This document shows positions 11,083 to 23,152 of a DNA stretch of 64,000 nt, one piece after another. Both the position numbers and the translations under genes were made by a program. The notes under the pieces are model-generated. The model made no database searches, had not been told where the DNA came from, and saw only the letters and a program-made list of their open reading frames with translations. This stretch comes from Muscardinus avellanarius (lineage: Eukaryota; Chordata; Mammalia; Rodentia; Gliridae): the NCBI GenBank assembly GCA_963383645.1, contig OY726559.1:118753405-118817404 (forward strand), given 5' to 3'. The stretch's first letter is position 1, and every line of letters begins with the position of its first letter.

Positions 11083-11290
11083 TCAGCCAGGTGTGGTGGC
11101 ACACACTTGTAATCCCAATACTTGGGAGGCTGAGACAGGAGGATTGTGGTTTGAGGACAGCCCCAGCTACTTAGTGAGGCCCTTTGCAACTCAGGGAGAC
11201 CCTGTTTCAAAATTAAGAATAAAATAAAGGGTTGGGGGTGTAGCTCAAAGGTAGAATGCCCCTGTGTTTCATCCCCAGACCCCCTCCAAA
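11083..11290 (+). mobile_element. SINE type B
   Basis: CAGCCAGGTGTGGTGGCAC to CATCCCCAGACC. Confidence 0.88.
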
Positions 11291-11306
11291 TTATATGTAT
11301 ATAGCT

Positions 11307-11310
<4 letters not shown>

Positions 11311-11342
<32 letters not shown>
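11311..11342 (+). repeat. (GT)n microsatellite
   Basis: About 16 GT units. Confidence 0.95.
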
Positions 11343-11344
<2 letters not shown>

Positions 11345-11395
11345 ACAAAATGCACATACAGTTAGTTTGCTTTGTGAGCTTACATTTCTTTTTCT

Positions 11396-11616
11396 TTCTT
11401 TTTTTTTTTTTTTTTCAGTACTGGGGATGGAACCCAGAGGCATTCTACCTCTGAGCTGCACCCTCAGCCCTACTTTTTATTATTTTTTATTTTGAAACAG
11501 GGTCTTACTGTACTGCAAAGGGCCTCACTAAGTAGCTGAGGCTGTCCACGAACCCGGATCCTCCTGTCTCAGCTTCCCAAATGCTGGGATTACAAGCTTA
11601 TGACATCATGCCTGTC
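11396..11616 (-). mobile_element. SINE type B
   Basis: T-rich tail, then AGTACTGGGGATGGAACCC. Confidence 0.88.
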
Positions 11617-11941
11617 TTTAATATTATTAACTGTTGATTTTTGTAAGTGATAACTTCTCTTGCCTTGATTTCTATATGTTTTCGGAGGTTCAGTTGGTGA
11701 TCAGCCAGCCCCAAGGCAAAAGCATCACAGTGGCAGGGCTGTGTGGAAGGAAGCCGCTCAGCTCATGAGAGCCAGGGAGTAGGCAGCCAACGTGGCAAAT
11801 TTGAAACAAATGACTGTCAAATTGGAGAGTTCAGATGTGAGAGTTTGAAAGACCAACTAATACTGTAAAGGCAGAATATAGTAGTAGCAAGTGCCAGGCG
11901 GCTTTACATTCGGGCCTGTAGGTGTTTAAATGAGGTTTAGA

Positions 11942-12137
11942 AGCCGGGCGTGGTGGCAAATGCTTGTAATCCCTGCGCTTGGGAAGTAGAGACAAGAGGA
12001 TCGTGCAGGTTCGAAGCCAGCCTTGCTGCTTAAGAGACCCTGTTTCCAAATAAAAATATTAAAAAAAAAAAAAGGTCTGGGAGTGTAGCCCGGAGGTAGA
12101 AGGGTTTCCAGGAACTCCAGTACCACCAAAAAAAAAA
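11942..12137 (+). mobile_element. SINE type A
   Basis: GCCGGGCGTGGTGGCAAATG to CAGTACCACC plus A tail. Confidence 0.92.
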
Positions 12138-12303
12138 GTGAGGTTTGGGGTGTGGCCAGGAAAGATGGATCTGTAGAAGTGAAGGATGAAATTTTTAAGT
12201 TTAATAAATAATAATAGTAATAAAGATTTCTTTGAGTTGAATTATATATCATTTTACAAAAGGGAAACTTCTATTTTCTTTTTATTTTTTGTTATCTATC
12301 TAT

Positions 12304-12500
12304 CTTTTGGTACTGGGGATTGAACCCAGGGACAGTCTACCTCTGAGCCACACCCCCAGACCTATTTTATTTTTAGTTTGAAACAGAGTCTCACTAGGTT
12401 GCTGAGAGTCTTATTACTTGCTGAGGTTGTCCTCAAGCCTGCAGTCCTCTTCTCCCAGCCTCTCAAGTAATGGGATTATAGCTGTGCGCCACACCTCGCT
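12304..12500 (-). mobile_element. SINE, older
   Basis: GGTACTGGGGATTGAACCC to GCCACACCTCGC. Confidence 0.85.
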
Positions 12501-12517
12501 CAAACTTCTATTTTCTT

Positions 12518-12711
12518 TTCTTTTTTTTTCTTTTTGTGGTACTGGGGATTGAGCCCAGGAACATTATATCTCTGAGCTTAAACCCCCAGCCGTATTTTCT
12601 TATTATTTTGAAACAGGGCCTTGCTAAGTTACCCATGCTGACCGCCCCGGGATCCTCCTGTCTCAGCCTCCCAAGAACTGGGATTATAAACATGTACCAC
12701 CACACCTGTCT
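12518..12711 (-). mobile_element. SINE, older
   Basis: GTGGTACTGGGGATTGAGCC to CCACCACACCTG. Both it and the preceding SINE end next to AACTTCTATTTTCTTTT copies (12266, 12503), i.e. the target-site duplication of the first. Confidence 0.85.
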
Positions 12712-12718
12712 TCTCAAC

Positions 12719-13064
12719 CTTTTTTATGTGTGGTGGTACTGGGGATTCAACCCTGGGGCATTATACCTCCAAGCTATAGCTCCAGCCTTATTCTTTTATA
12801 TTTATTTATTTATTTATTGCGGGTTTTAGGGATGGAATCCAGGGGAATTTGACCTCTGAGCTACACCCCCTGCCCTATTTTTTATTCTTTATTTTGAAAC
12901 AGGGTCTCACTAAGTTGCAGAGGGGCGCCTCACTAAGTAGCTAAGGCTGTCCGGGAACTGCAATCCTCTGGTCTCACTAACCTGCAGAAGGGCCTCCTTG
13001 AACCTTTGATCCTCCTGTACCAGCCTCCAAGCACTGGGGATTGCATGGGAGCACCACCAGGCCT
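12719..13064 (-). mobile_element. Two SINE pieces, second with (TTTA)n
   Basis: Right half alone (12719-12796), then a separate copy starting with TTTA repeats and a GCGGGTTTTAGGGATGGAA module. Confidence 0.8.
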
Positions 13065-13092
13065 CCTTTAACAGTAGAATACTTAAGGGCAG

Positions 13093-13302
13093 ATTTTTTT
13101 TTGGGGGGGTACTGGGGTTTGAACCCAGTGGTATTCTACCTCCAAGTTATACTCCCAGCCCTTTTTATTGTTTACTTTAATACAGGGTCTTGCTGAGTTG
13201 GTGAGGGCTTCACTAAATTGCTGAGGCTGGCCCTGAACCTATATCCCTACTGTCTCAGCCTCTCAAGTACTGGAAATATAGGGATGTGCCACCATGCCTG
13301 AC
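13093..13302 (-). mobile_element. SINE, older
   Basis: TACTGGGGTTTGAACCCAG to ACCATGCCTGACC. Confidence 0.85.
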
Positions 13303-13499
13303 CAGACTCTTAAAAGTTGAATTCTTTGAGAATCTTGGGCTGTCCTTAGCACTAACTGAAATGAAAAAGTGTGTGTGTAAAATAGGCTGGTCTGGTTCTA
13401 AAAAAAAATAAATATTAACATAATTTTTGTTTCTAGTCAAGCTACTGTTGTGCCAGTATTATAACAGACTTTCTCTATGGATTTCCCTGCTCACATTTT

Positions 13500-13757
13500 T
13501 CTTTTCATTCCTTTTCTTTCCTTTTCTTTTTCTCTCTTTTTTATCTTTTTTCTTTTGGTGGTACTGGGGGTGGAACCCAGGGGCTTTTCTACCTCCAGGC
13601 TGTACTCCCAGACCTATTTTATACTTATTTGGAAACAGGGTCTTGCTAAGTTGCTGAGAGCCTCACTAAAATAGCTGAGGCTGGCTTGGAACCTGTGCGA
13701 TCCTCCTGTCCGAGCCTCCCAAGTGCGGGGATTACAAGTGTGCGCCACCACATCTGG
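13500..13757 (-). mobile_element. SINE type A-like with pyrimidine-rich tail
   Basis: CTTTT-rich 13500-13555, then GGGGGTGGAACCCAGGGGC and a type A left half. Confidence 0.87.
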
Positions 13758-13977
13758 CTCCCCGCCCCATTTTTCCAAAGGTCATTGCTATTGTACTAGC
13801 CTTACAAATTATTAAATTTCCAAGTAGCTGTAATCCAAGCAGCCTTCAGTCTTTAGTAGCACTGAAGACACATATCAGTTTACAAGTTCTCTGAACTACT
13901 CCCTGATCTTTATGTTAGTATTTGTTTCTTAGAGATTTCACTTTGCTCTTTGTAGGGCAGCTACAACATACACACAT

Positions 13978-13980
13978 GCA

Positions 13981-14034
<54 letters not shown>
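13978..14034 (+). repeat. (CA)n microsatellite
   Basis: About 26 uninterrupted CA units in otherwise unique DNA. Confidence 0.97.
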
Positions 14035-14037
<3 letters not shown>

Positions 14038-14232
14038 ATAAAGCCATAGGACCAGTTCTTGAGACCTTAATGCTATGGATCCATTGCAGCATGTGGTAAG
14101 CAAATAAATTGCTTGGGGAGGGGTTAATTGTATAAGTGGGTTTTTCTTCTTGTTTCTCCTCTAAGTATGATTTAGGGGGAAAATGTCCCTGGAGTTAGAT
14201 ATGCCAGCTAATTAAAAACTCGGTTCTGACAC

Positions 14233-14452
14233 TTTTTTTTTTTTTTTTTTTTTTTTTTTTGGTATTGGGGATGGAACCCAGGGACATTTGACCTTCGAGC
14301 TACACCCCCAGCTCTATTATTCTTTATTCTGAAACAGGGTCTCACTGAGTTGCAGAGGCCTCACTAAGTAGCTGAGGCTGTCTGCGGACCGCGATCCTCC
14401 GGTCTCAGCCTCCCCAGTGCTGGAGTTACAAGCATGTACCACCATGCCTGAC
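14233..14452 (-). mobile_element. SINE type B
   Basis: T29 tract, GGTATTGGGGATGGAACCC. Confidence 0.9.
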
Positions 14453-14519
14453 TGGTTCTGCCACTTTTGACCTTTGTAACCTTGAGTATATTATTTAAGC
14501 CCTGTGAGTTTTATTTGGC

Positions 14520-14521
<2 letters not shown>

Positions 14522-14556
<35 letters not shown>

Positions 14557-14977
14557 GGGGATTGAACCGGGGGCATTCTATCTCTAAGCTACATCCCCAA
14601 TTCTATTTTTAATTTTTTTTTAATTAGTTTTTTTTGTTTGTGTGTGGTGGTACTGGGGTTCCTGGAAGCCCTTCTACGTCCGGGCTATACTCCCAGACCT
14701 ATTTTTATATTTTTATTTGGAAACAGGGTCTCTTAAGCCAGAGAGGCTGGCTTTGAACCTGCGCGATCCTCCTGTCTCCGCCTCCCAAATACTGGGATTA
14801 CAAGTATGTGCCACCATGCCCGGCTCTCAGACCCTATTTTATTTTTATTTTGAAACAGGGTCTCACTAGGTTGACCAAAGTCTCACTAGTTGCTTAGGCT
14901 ATCCTCGAACCTACAGTGCTCCTGTCTCAGTGTCTCCCAAGTACTGGAATTACAAGTGTGCACTACCACACCCGGCT
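14522..14977 (-). mobile_element. Nested SINEs: type A inside an older SINE
   Basis: Outer right half (14553-14612, preceded by a GT run), inner type A (14623-14826), outer left half (14827-14977). Insertion lies in the A-rich linker of the outer copy. Confidence 0.85.
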
Positions 14978-15743
14978 TTTGGAAGTTTATATGAAAAAGT
15001 CTACAACTTTAATATATGCTATGTTATTAGCTTCTTTTCTTGCTTTAGGACCTATCTTTACTATCTGTAGGTTATAGTATTTACAGTTACACAGGTCCCT
15101 TTAGAGTGGAATTTGGTCATATCCTCTTTCTAAGAAGGTTATGTTTTGTTTTAATGTGAAGACCTACATTAACCAAGAGCAGTCTGCCAAGATAATCATT
15201 CATCTCTCCCTCCCACCTAATCAAGAATTGTGTGAAATTTCCAAGTGCCCCCGTCTTGTCTCTCCTCTCTCCCTGTCTGGATTCCTCGGGACTGACATCA
15301 TAGACATGGAGGAGTCTCTGACCTTTGAAAATTCTTGGCAGTCTTGAATGCTGTGGTTTCCCAGTGAGTTTGGAGAGGATGCTGGGCGACTCTGATGCAT
15401 TGGTGGAGCCAGGAGAGGGAGTGCACGGTGAGAATGTGGGAGCTTTGGGGGTGGTTGTAGAAGATGGAATGTAGGGTCAGTAGTTTCTGAGGCATCTGAA
15501 CAGAGGTCTGTTATCTGCCATCTGTACTTTTATTTTTTTCCTGTTATTAAATAGTTGGGCCTTCAGTGCTTTGCAGATTGATTTTAATACCTTGGTAGTC
15601 CGAACCAAACAATGTTTAGAAAGCGAAAATTGTATGAAATCATACAACAGTCTTAAGCAGATGTCTTTGAGATGAGCCACTGTTCTAGGTTTGCCTGTGT
15701 ATAGCAGTGGTATGTGTGTATGTATAGCTGGGTACTGCACTGA
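14978..15743. other. Unique intronic DNA
   Basis: No SINE and no coding signal I trust. Possibly a decayed older element around 15130-15480, which I cannot name. Confidence 0.4.
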
Positions 15744-15822
15744 CCTGGTCCTAGTGCTACATGCTTATAATCCCAGGACTTGGGAGGCTGAGATAGGGCC
15801 AGCCTCAGCAATTTAGCAAGAC
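15744..15822 (+). mobile_element. SINE left half, 3'-truncated
   Basis: Ends inside the linker, where L2-like sequence begins. Confidence 0.65.
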
Positions 15823-16392
15823 TGCTGGGGATACAGAATGAACAAGACGATCATTGCTCTCAAATTGCTCCTGGTTTAGTTGGGAGACAAACATGTAAAT
15901 AAACACAAATACTATAGACTATGATAAAATTATGATAGAAGTGGAGTATAAGGTGCTGCAAGGACAACCAGGATGAAGTGGGCGGTGTAACTGGGGAAGC
16001 CATAGAAGGCTTTGCAGAAGAGGTAGCACTCAAGTTAGTCTTCAAGAAGAGGTAGAACTCATCCTGCCAGGCCAGGGTCATTGCAGGGAACAGTGCTTGG
16101 GAAGAGAGTGAGATCTGAGACATATAACATACTTGGGAAACTACTAGTGCCTGGAGGGGAGTGATAGGAAGAAGGGCTGGCAATGAAGGTCCTGGTTGTG
16201 GTGTCTGAGGATTTGGATGTTAAACTTTAGTCACTGAAGAGCCATTGAGGAATTTGGAATACTAGGACATGATGCTGTCATATTCACATTTAAAATTCTT
16301 CACAGTGGATGCTGAAGACTGAGCAATAGTTAGAGAAAGAGGGAGAAGTTAGGAAGCTATTTTCTGGGTCCAGATGAGAAAATCTGAGATCA
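15823..16392 (-). repeat. LINE-2 remnant
   Basis: GCTGGGGATACAGAATGAAC and the following 'GGGAGACAAACATGTAAAT' match the reversed L2 3' end; later GAAGAGCCATTGAGGAATTT resembles its upstream part. Confidence 0.65.
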
Positions 16393-16600
16393 ACCAGGCA
16401 TGGTGGCACACATCTGTAATCCCAGTGCTTGGGAAGCTAAGTCAGGAGGATTGCAGGTTTTAGGCCTGCCTCAGCTACTTAGGTCCTCAGTAGCTTAGAT
16501 CCAGTTTCAAAATAAAAAATTAAACAGGGCTGTAGATGTAGTTAAGAGGTAGAATGTCCCTCCCTGTTCAATTCCCAGTACTTACCCCCCCAAAAAAAGA
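16393..16600 (+). mobile_element. SINE, older
   Basis: AACCAGGCATGGTGGCACAC to CCAGTACTTACCCCCCC plus A tail; lies inside or at the edge of the L2 remnant. Confidence 0.85.
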
Positions 16601-17574
16601 AAGGAAACAGGATTGAGTACAAGACAGCTTATGAAAGGCCTCGGGTGGATTTGAGAGACCTTAAAGATAAAATAGTAAAGCTTTTTAAAGATTATTTGTG
16701 AGTATACGGCAAGACAGAAACATACAGGGAGGCTCCCAGGCTTGTGGCCTGAGTGTTCCAGTGATCTGCCTTTTGCCAGAAGAGGCAGTACTGGAATAGA
16801 AGTAGTTATAAAGGGTGGAGATAGAATGCACTCAGCCTTTTGTTGCCGAGTATGACATGCCTGAGGGCTTTCTGGGTGAGGTTGAAGAAATTTGAGATTC
16901 TGGACACCTTTGGGGTCTGTGGCATTTGGTGCTCGGGGCATGAATGAGCTTTCTCATGAGGATACTATGAAGTGAGAAGGTGGAAGGCTTCAGACTAGAA
17001 CCGTGAGCGTGCTGACCTTTAGTGTGGGCCTGAGAGAGCAGTGCACTTGATCATGTTTCTAAGTCAGTGCCTTTCTCTTTCTGTATAGCAGTGTGTGGAA
17101 GGGTTGACGACTGAACATAGGTTGAAAAAGTAGTGTGAGGGAATGTAGTACATTTTCAGAAGTTTTACAGGAAAGAGAAGAGTAACCTGCAAGTAGGACA
17201 GGGAGGAAGCCTAAGGGAGCTCCTCCGGCTTTGTTTCTGAGTTTTCCTCTGAATTGGAGGCAGGATCATCCGCTAGGAGTAAGCAAGGCTGGGAGTCTAA
17301 GGGAGAATGGTGAAGGTGTGGGATAGTAGCTGAGCAGACTGGGTGAGACATCAAAGTCACGCAAAAGACAGCAGCATTTCAGCAGAAACCCTTTATCTGT
17401 AACCATATTGCTCTCAAGATTATGTGATCTTGCTCTTGCTCAGTAGCCCCAGTTAGTGCAGAGAAGTTGAATGGGGGATCCATCGAGGTTGGAGAGATAA
17501 AATAGGAGAATAAGGAACTAGGTTTTCACAGAGAAGTAAGTTACACGATCAGTTCTTTGGTTCCTCTCTCTCTC
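16601..17574. other. Unique or very old intronic DNA
   Basis: Purine-rich on the plus strand and reminiscent of L2 in places, but not enough to call. No gene seen. Confidence 0.4.
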
Positions 17575-17645
17575 TCTTTGGTGCGGTGCTGGGAATGGAA
17601 CCCAGGGCTTCACACATTGCAGGCTCTACCATATCCCTAGTCCTC
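17575..17645 (-). mobile_element. ID-like monomer
   Basis: Reverse of a tRNA-Ala-derived unit: TGCTGGGAATGGAACCCAGG, GCAGGCTCTACCATATCCC. It keeps the anticodon-arm region missing from the dimer SINEs. Confidence 0.65.
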
Positions 17646-17889
17646 ACTCATTGGTTTCAGTTTGAGTTAGGCAAGAAGGGACAAAGTGTACTATTCTTCT
17701 CAGGCTTCATTGATGGCATCCTAGTCTATAACTCTTATAATAATTAAACAAAGCATTTTTTACATAAACACTTGGAGATCAGTATCACGAAGCAGTGGGA
17801 TACAGTAGAAATATCATGAGTTTAGACTCTCTGGGTTCAGACTTTGAGCCCTCACCTGACTTTTTAAGGAATTTTTTTAAACCTATTGC

Positions 17890-18602
17890 AAAAATTTTCT
17901 AACTGATTTTCCTTAAATCCACTGTAGCAATCTAAATCTGATCATATTCTACCCCTTCTTACAAGCCTTCGGTGGTTTCTCCTTACTTTAGGATAAAATC
18001 TCAAAGCATGAACAGGGCCCTCCGACCCTCTCTTCACCCTCGTTTTCCCCATTCTCATTTCTGTGTTCCTTCCTGCCACAGAACTTCCATACATGCTTAA
18101 TCTGCTGGGAGTGTTCTTCCTCTCCTAGTTTGTCTATTCAGTTGCTATTCAGTCTTCATTTCTTAGATGAAATACCACTTCCTTGGGGAAGCTTTTCCTG
18201 ACTCTGTATAGGGTATAACATTCCTCTTCACAACATTTTCTTTAATTATAATTGTTTGCAGTTTTGTGGATTTTTCTCTCCACACTAGAAGCTTTGTAAG
18301 GATGGGGATTATATCTAGTTCATCTGTTGTGTTTAATCTTGAGCATAGTGCCTAATGCACAGGAGGCACACCATGATTTTTTTCTTCTTCTTAGGTACTG
18401 GGGATTGAATCTAGGGGCATTCTATCTCCAAGCTCTACTACCCCAGCCCTTTTTATTTTTTATTTTTAAACAGGGTCTCACTAAGGTGCTAGGGCCAGTC
18501 TTGAACCTGCAATCCTCTATTCTCAGCCTCCCAAGTGCTGGTACTAGAGGCATGTGCCGCTGTGCCTGGCTGTTCTGTGAACTTTTGTTGAATTAATGAA
18601 AT
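17890..18602 (+). repeat. LINE-2 3' end, interrupted by a SINE
   Basis: Matches L2 in sense: CTTACTTTAGGATAAAATCTC, CACACTAGAAGCTTTGTAAGG, GAGCATAGTGCCTAATGC, then after the SINE the terminal AACTTTTGTTGAATTAATGA. Confidence 0.75.
18376..18571 (-). mobile_element. SINE inside L2
   Basis: GGTACTGGGGATTGAATCTAG to GCTGTGCCTGGC splits the L2 3' end. Confidence 0.87.
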
Positions 18603-19489
18603 AGTGTTTTGGAAATTGGATGTCTTAATAAGTGAGAGAGCAGGTTTAGACATAGAGCAAACGGCTGGATAGAGAGGCAGTTGTGGCCGAGGAAGATGGT
18701 GCAGTGAAGATCCAAGGGGACGTGGTTGATTGTGGAGACTGTAACACTCTAAGGGAGAGTGGGTTGTGACAGGTGCTGAAGCTGCTCCAGGACAGGGTGA
18801 GGCAGGTGTGTTAGTCCTGAATCCCTGCCAGGTCCTGTCCTTCCTGAAGTGGGAGCAGTAAGAGCGAGTGCAGGTCCTGGAATGGCCATGCCCTTGCCCT
18901 TGGGAAGCAGAGGGATACAGAGCCTCTGGGTCCGCACTTTGGGGTCCCCAGGGCCTGAGTTTTTAAGCCTTTTTATTTCTCTGTAAATTGGAAATAATGA
19001 AACCAGCTGCAGAAGTTTTGTCATTGAATAAGGTAGTGTTTTTAAAGTGCTTAACTAATAATTGTCATTTTTATTTTTGATGGCTGTCATCATTTCAGAA
19101 GGGCATACAATGGAAGTAGGCGTGAGAGGCAAACATGACAAGTGAATTTTGAACAAGGTACTTCATTTATTTAGCATGTTGGGTTTCTACTGTAGGGTCA
19201 GCGCAAACATTTATACGTGAATACAGATACAATCAAATACTGATATAAGGAAATATTTTGTAAAAATAAGGGCCAGTGTCTAATGATAAAGGCTAATGAT
19301 AAAATTACATTGTTGATTTGCAAGAGTTTATGGGAAGAAATGCTTTTATCTAATAACTTTCTATGAAAATTTTTATCATGTGTGAGTTGATTTTATTCTG
19401 GAGAACAGAATAAGGATCATTATGTGTAAGTTATAGGAGAGAGGAGGTCTGGTGACAGTTTGACTTTTGTTTAGAAAAGTATTCTCTAA
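18603..19489. other. Unique intronic DNA
   Basis: No repeat or gene recognised. Confidence 0.5.
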
Positions 19490-19911
19490 GCTGGGCATGA
19501 TGGCATACACTTGTAATCCCAGTATTTGGGAGGCTGAGACAGGAAGGTCATAGGTTTGTGGCCAGCCTCAGCTACTTAGTGAGGCCCTCCGCAACTTAAT
19601 GAGACCCTGTTTCAAAATAAAGAATAAAAAAATAGGACTGGAAGAGTAGCTCAGAGGTAGAATTCCCGAGTTCACTCTTTAGTTCCACCAAAAAAAAAAA
19701 AAAAAAAAAAGTTGTGCCGGGCGTGGTGGTACACGCTTGTAATCCCCGCGCTTGGGAGGCAGAGACAGGAGGATAGCGCAGGTTCACAGCCAGCCGCGCA
19801 CGCTGGCTTAGGAGACCCTGTTTCTAAATAAAAATGTAAAAATAGGTCTGGGAGAGTAGCCCGGAGGTAGAAGGGCTTCCAGGAACCCCAGTACCACCAA
19901 AAAAAAAAAAA
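19490..19911 (+). mobile_element. Tandem pair of SINEs, type B then type A
   Basis: Older copy 19490-19710 with A20 tail, and a type A copy 19713-19911 starting in that tail. Confidence 0.9.
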
Positions 19912-20067
19912 GTTTTCTAACAATTGGAGCTGTCCAACAATAAAGTAGATATAATGACAAAGTAAAGCATTCCCTGTCAGAAGTTGTATTCAAGTGAAGA
20001 CTAAATGATTTATCTGTCAGAGATGTAGAAGAATTTATTCATGAAAGCAAGCATTGGATTAAATAAT

Positions 20068-20248
20068 TAGGGGGCACAGGGTGCACGCCCGTAATTCCAG
20101 TACTTGGAAGGCTGAGACAGGAGGATCGCAGATTCAAGGCCAGTGCACAGTAACTTAGACCCTGTTTCAAAATGAAAAATTAAAAAAATTGTGTGTGCAG
20201 CTCAGTGATAGAGCACAATTGGATTTATTCCCCAGGTGAAAGAAAAAA
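20068..20248 (+). mobile_element. SINE, old and diverged
   Basis: GTGCACGCCCGTAATTCC head; the right module reads GTGCAGCTCAGTGATAGAGC. Confidence 0.7.
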
Positions 20249-21040
20249 CAGTTGCTAACAGCCCTTCCATTTGGAAATTGGGGGATTTTGACTCCATTTG
20301 AGATTTGTCTATATACCATCTAATCAGAGCTTCCTTGTTTTATTTGAAGGTTGAAAGCAAGTGTTTTGTTGTTTGGGTTTTTCCCCCTCCTGTATGCTGA
20401 AACAGAGCCAGAGACCTGAGAGTCTTAGTCACTGGCTTCAGTATCCCATTGGAATGTGACAAGCTTAGGCCAGGAGCCCTGGTGTGGGGCAGAGGCCGCC
20501 GTGCTCACCGGCTGGGCGGGGTAGGGTGAGGTCCACACCACGCGCGTGTGAGAGTTCAAGATTGTTGGCTCTAGTGCTTCACGGTGTTGCTGAAGATCAA
20601 ATCTTTCTTGATAATGTCAGACCTGTAAATTATTATTTTTTCATGCTTTTTTAAACGAATGACCTGCCCGGTGTGTTGAGCTGTGAGGTGTCTTATGGTT
20701 TTCCTTGGCTGCTCACTCACAGGCCTGTGTCTGGTGGGGAAGGGTTTCCATGCCCACGGCCTAGTCAGATCCTCTGTGCTGGGCACCTTTTTGCGATTTC
20801 CCACTCTTTCAGAAAGTTATTAAAGTGGCTTTACTCTTGTTTCTTTTTGAGAGAAAATTGAACTCTTATTTTGTAGCTGTGCTCTTCATTGTAGGATTAT
20901 TCATGTGCTAGTTTGTAGTCTGCTACCATTTCCAGGGATGAGAGACAGTAAAGTGGGCTTTGGAGAAGGAATTCTTGCCTGTACTAAGGGAGAGGAAAGC
21001 CAGTCATTCACCTCTCAATTCTGAAGGGATTCCATTCTTT

Positions 21041-21042
<2 letters not shown>
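20249..21042. other. Unique intronic DNA
   Basis: Includes a short GC-rich stretch at 20490-20560 with several CpG. No exon can be supported. Confidence 0.45.
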
Positions 21043-21072
<30 letters not shown>

Positions 21073-21270
21073 TTTTGTGGTACTGAGGATGGTCACAGGG
21101 GCTTTCTACATCCAGGCACCCTAGCCCTATTTTATTTTATATTATATTTTTATTTTGAAACAGGGTCTCACTAGGTTGATGAGTCTCACTAATTGCTGAG
21201 GCTGCCCTCAAACCTGTGATCCTCCTGTCTCAGCCTCCTAAGTATTGGGAGTGCAGGCATGCGCCCCCGG
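21043..21270 (-). mobile_element. SINE with (TTTA)n tail
   Basis: Eight TTTA units, then TGTGGTACTGAGGATGG. Confidence 0.87.
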
Positions 21271-21617
21271 CAGGACTTAATTCTTAGCGTAGAAGATAAA
21301 GAACTGATTTATTTATAACTTGACATTTTGACTTTGAGGTATCTTAGACCATATGTTCTTTATTACTAGCCCTTTGAAGTAAATTAGACATTGATAATAC
21401 CATATTGAAAAAGAATATAAAGATCAGTTTGTGAGGTTACAGTCAACTAAAAATTTTACACTTATAAAGGCCCTTAGAAGTTATCTAATCCAAGATTAGG
21501 TTATGGAAGAGACAACTGAAACCCTGCAGGTAACTTGACTAAAGTCATCTAGTTAAGTTTTACAAACATTTACATATGTGAACGGAGATAAAAATGGTAT
21601 AGCATGGGAGTGAGGGC

Positions 21618-21745
21618 AGCGGCGGTGTGGCTAGCGTGTCTAAGCCAGGAGAGCCTGCAGCTCCCAGGGCGGCCGGAGCCAGGACCCTGGGAAGCAGGAG
21701 GCCACACAGACACCCTCGGTTCCTGACCCGCGAGCCTCAGGTCTG
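21618..21745. other. Isolated GC- and CpG-rich patch
   Basis: About eight CpG in 125 bp inside AT-rich intron, ending CCTCAG then GTCTGG, a possible donor. Origin not recognised; it may be an alternative leader exon or an inserted fragment. Flanked on the right by L2-like sequence (ACCAGGCATGTGTTGACTGC). Confidence 0.4.
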
Positions 21746-21749
21746 GTGC

Positions 21750-21850
21750 TTTGTTCACTTAGTCATTGAATCATTTATTTACCAGGCATGTGTTGACTGC
21801 CTGCTATGTTATAGATGCAATGCTAAATGTTGGCCTGCAGCTGTGAACAA
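21750..21850 (-). repeat. LINE-2 3'-end remnant
   Basis: TCATTTATTTACCAGGCATG and CTGCCTGCTATGTTATAGAT resemble the reversed L2 terminus. Confidence 0.5.
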
Positions 21851-22142
21851 ATCATGGACTGTACTAATGGGTCTCTTCTATTACAACAGTACAGAGAGAA
21901 TGCTTTTTCTTTTGTCATTTCTTTCTCTAAAAAAAAAAAAATCCAGTGTTATCACATTAGTGACTTACTGTTTTTATAACCTACAAGTCTTTGCAGTTTA
22001 TTTGCCTTAATGTTTCTAAGGAGTGCGGGACATCAGGATCTGATCATAACACTTAGACAAGCTGTATCCTGGGTTGGGGGAGTGAAGAAAGAGTACCTGG
22101 GAGTCGCCCTTTGACTTTGGGCTTTTAAGAGGAAATTGAGGA

Positions 22143-22528
22143 GGGGCTGTATTGAGGATCAAACTCAGGGCCATTCTACCTCTGAGCTACCCCTCCAGCC
22201 CCTTTTATTTTTTACTTAGAAACAGGGTCTCACTCATTTGCTGAGGCTGTCCTTGAACCTGCGACCCTCCTGTTTCAGCCTTCCACGTACTGGAATTATA
22301 GAAATTGGCCATCACACCTGGCTAGGAAAAATTTTTTTAAACACTTACTTATTTAGCGGTACTGGGGGTTGAACCCAGGGATTTTTATTTTTTATTTTAA
22401 AACAGTGTCTCACTACATTGTGCAGGGCCTCACTAAGGAGCCGAGGCTGGCTTTGAACCTGAACCTGCGATCCTCCTGTCTCAGCCTCCAGGCACTGGGA
22501 TTACAAGCGTGAGCCACCACGTCTGGCT
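22143..22528 (-). mobile_element. Two adjacent older SINEs
   Basis: 22143-22324 and 22345-22528, ending CACACCTGGC and CCACCACGTCTGGC. Confidence 0.85.
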
Positions 22529-23152
22529 AGGAAATGTTTTTGGACAGTCTCCGGAGTTAGGTTTTTGGCCTTCCCTCAAGGCGGGATTAGAGGGAAGGGG
22601 AGGACAGGTGGCCTTCTCCACAGAGTACTGTAAACCCAGCAGGATCCGCACTGAGATTGCTCTTCACTCCGTTATTGCTTCCTTAGCCAGGACTATTAGC
22701 CGCAGAGGAATGTTGGATTGGTGCCAAGCCACCAGGCCAGGGACGGAGTTTCTGCTGAAGTCAAATCTGAAAGAAGAGATCTCTTTCAGGTGAACTTGCT
22801 TGGCAGTCATTTATTCTGGGTGAAGAAAGACATCTTTGGGTAGGCATGTTTTCTGGGTTCATGAAGTTAGTGGACAGAGGTTGATTTTTGTTTATAAGCT
22901 TTTGTGATCCCTACTCTGACTTGCAGAATAGCTGACTGTTTTACTTTAGTAGTTTTATCAGTCAGTTTACTCCTCTCATTTCCTTTGCTAGTATCAGCAC
23001 ACTTGTCAACCCTAAAATTACCCAATGTATAGTACTCATTTATTCAGCAAGTATTTACTAAGAACATGTGTGCCAAGCACTAGGCTAGTACCAAGGAATC
23101 CATGCTGGAGTAGTGAACAAAACACGTGGGTTTCCTGTTTTCAAGGAACTTC

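Noticed and set aside
13978..14034. Regular short repeats as a CRISPR-like array
   Set aside because: These are dinucleotide microsatellites in mammalian intron DNA with no spacers.
20490..20560. Short CpG-containing stretch as OTUD7B promoter
   Set aside because: Too short and too weakly CpG-rich, with no plausible exon and donor; the promoter more likely lies outside the window.
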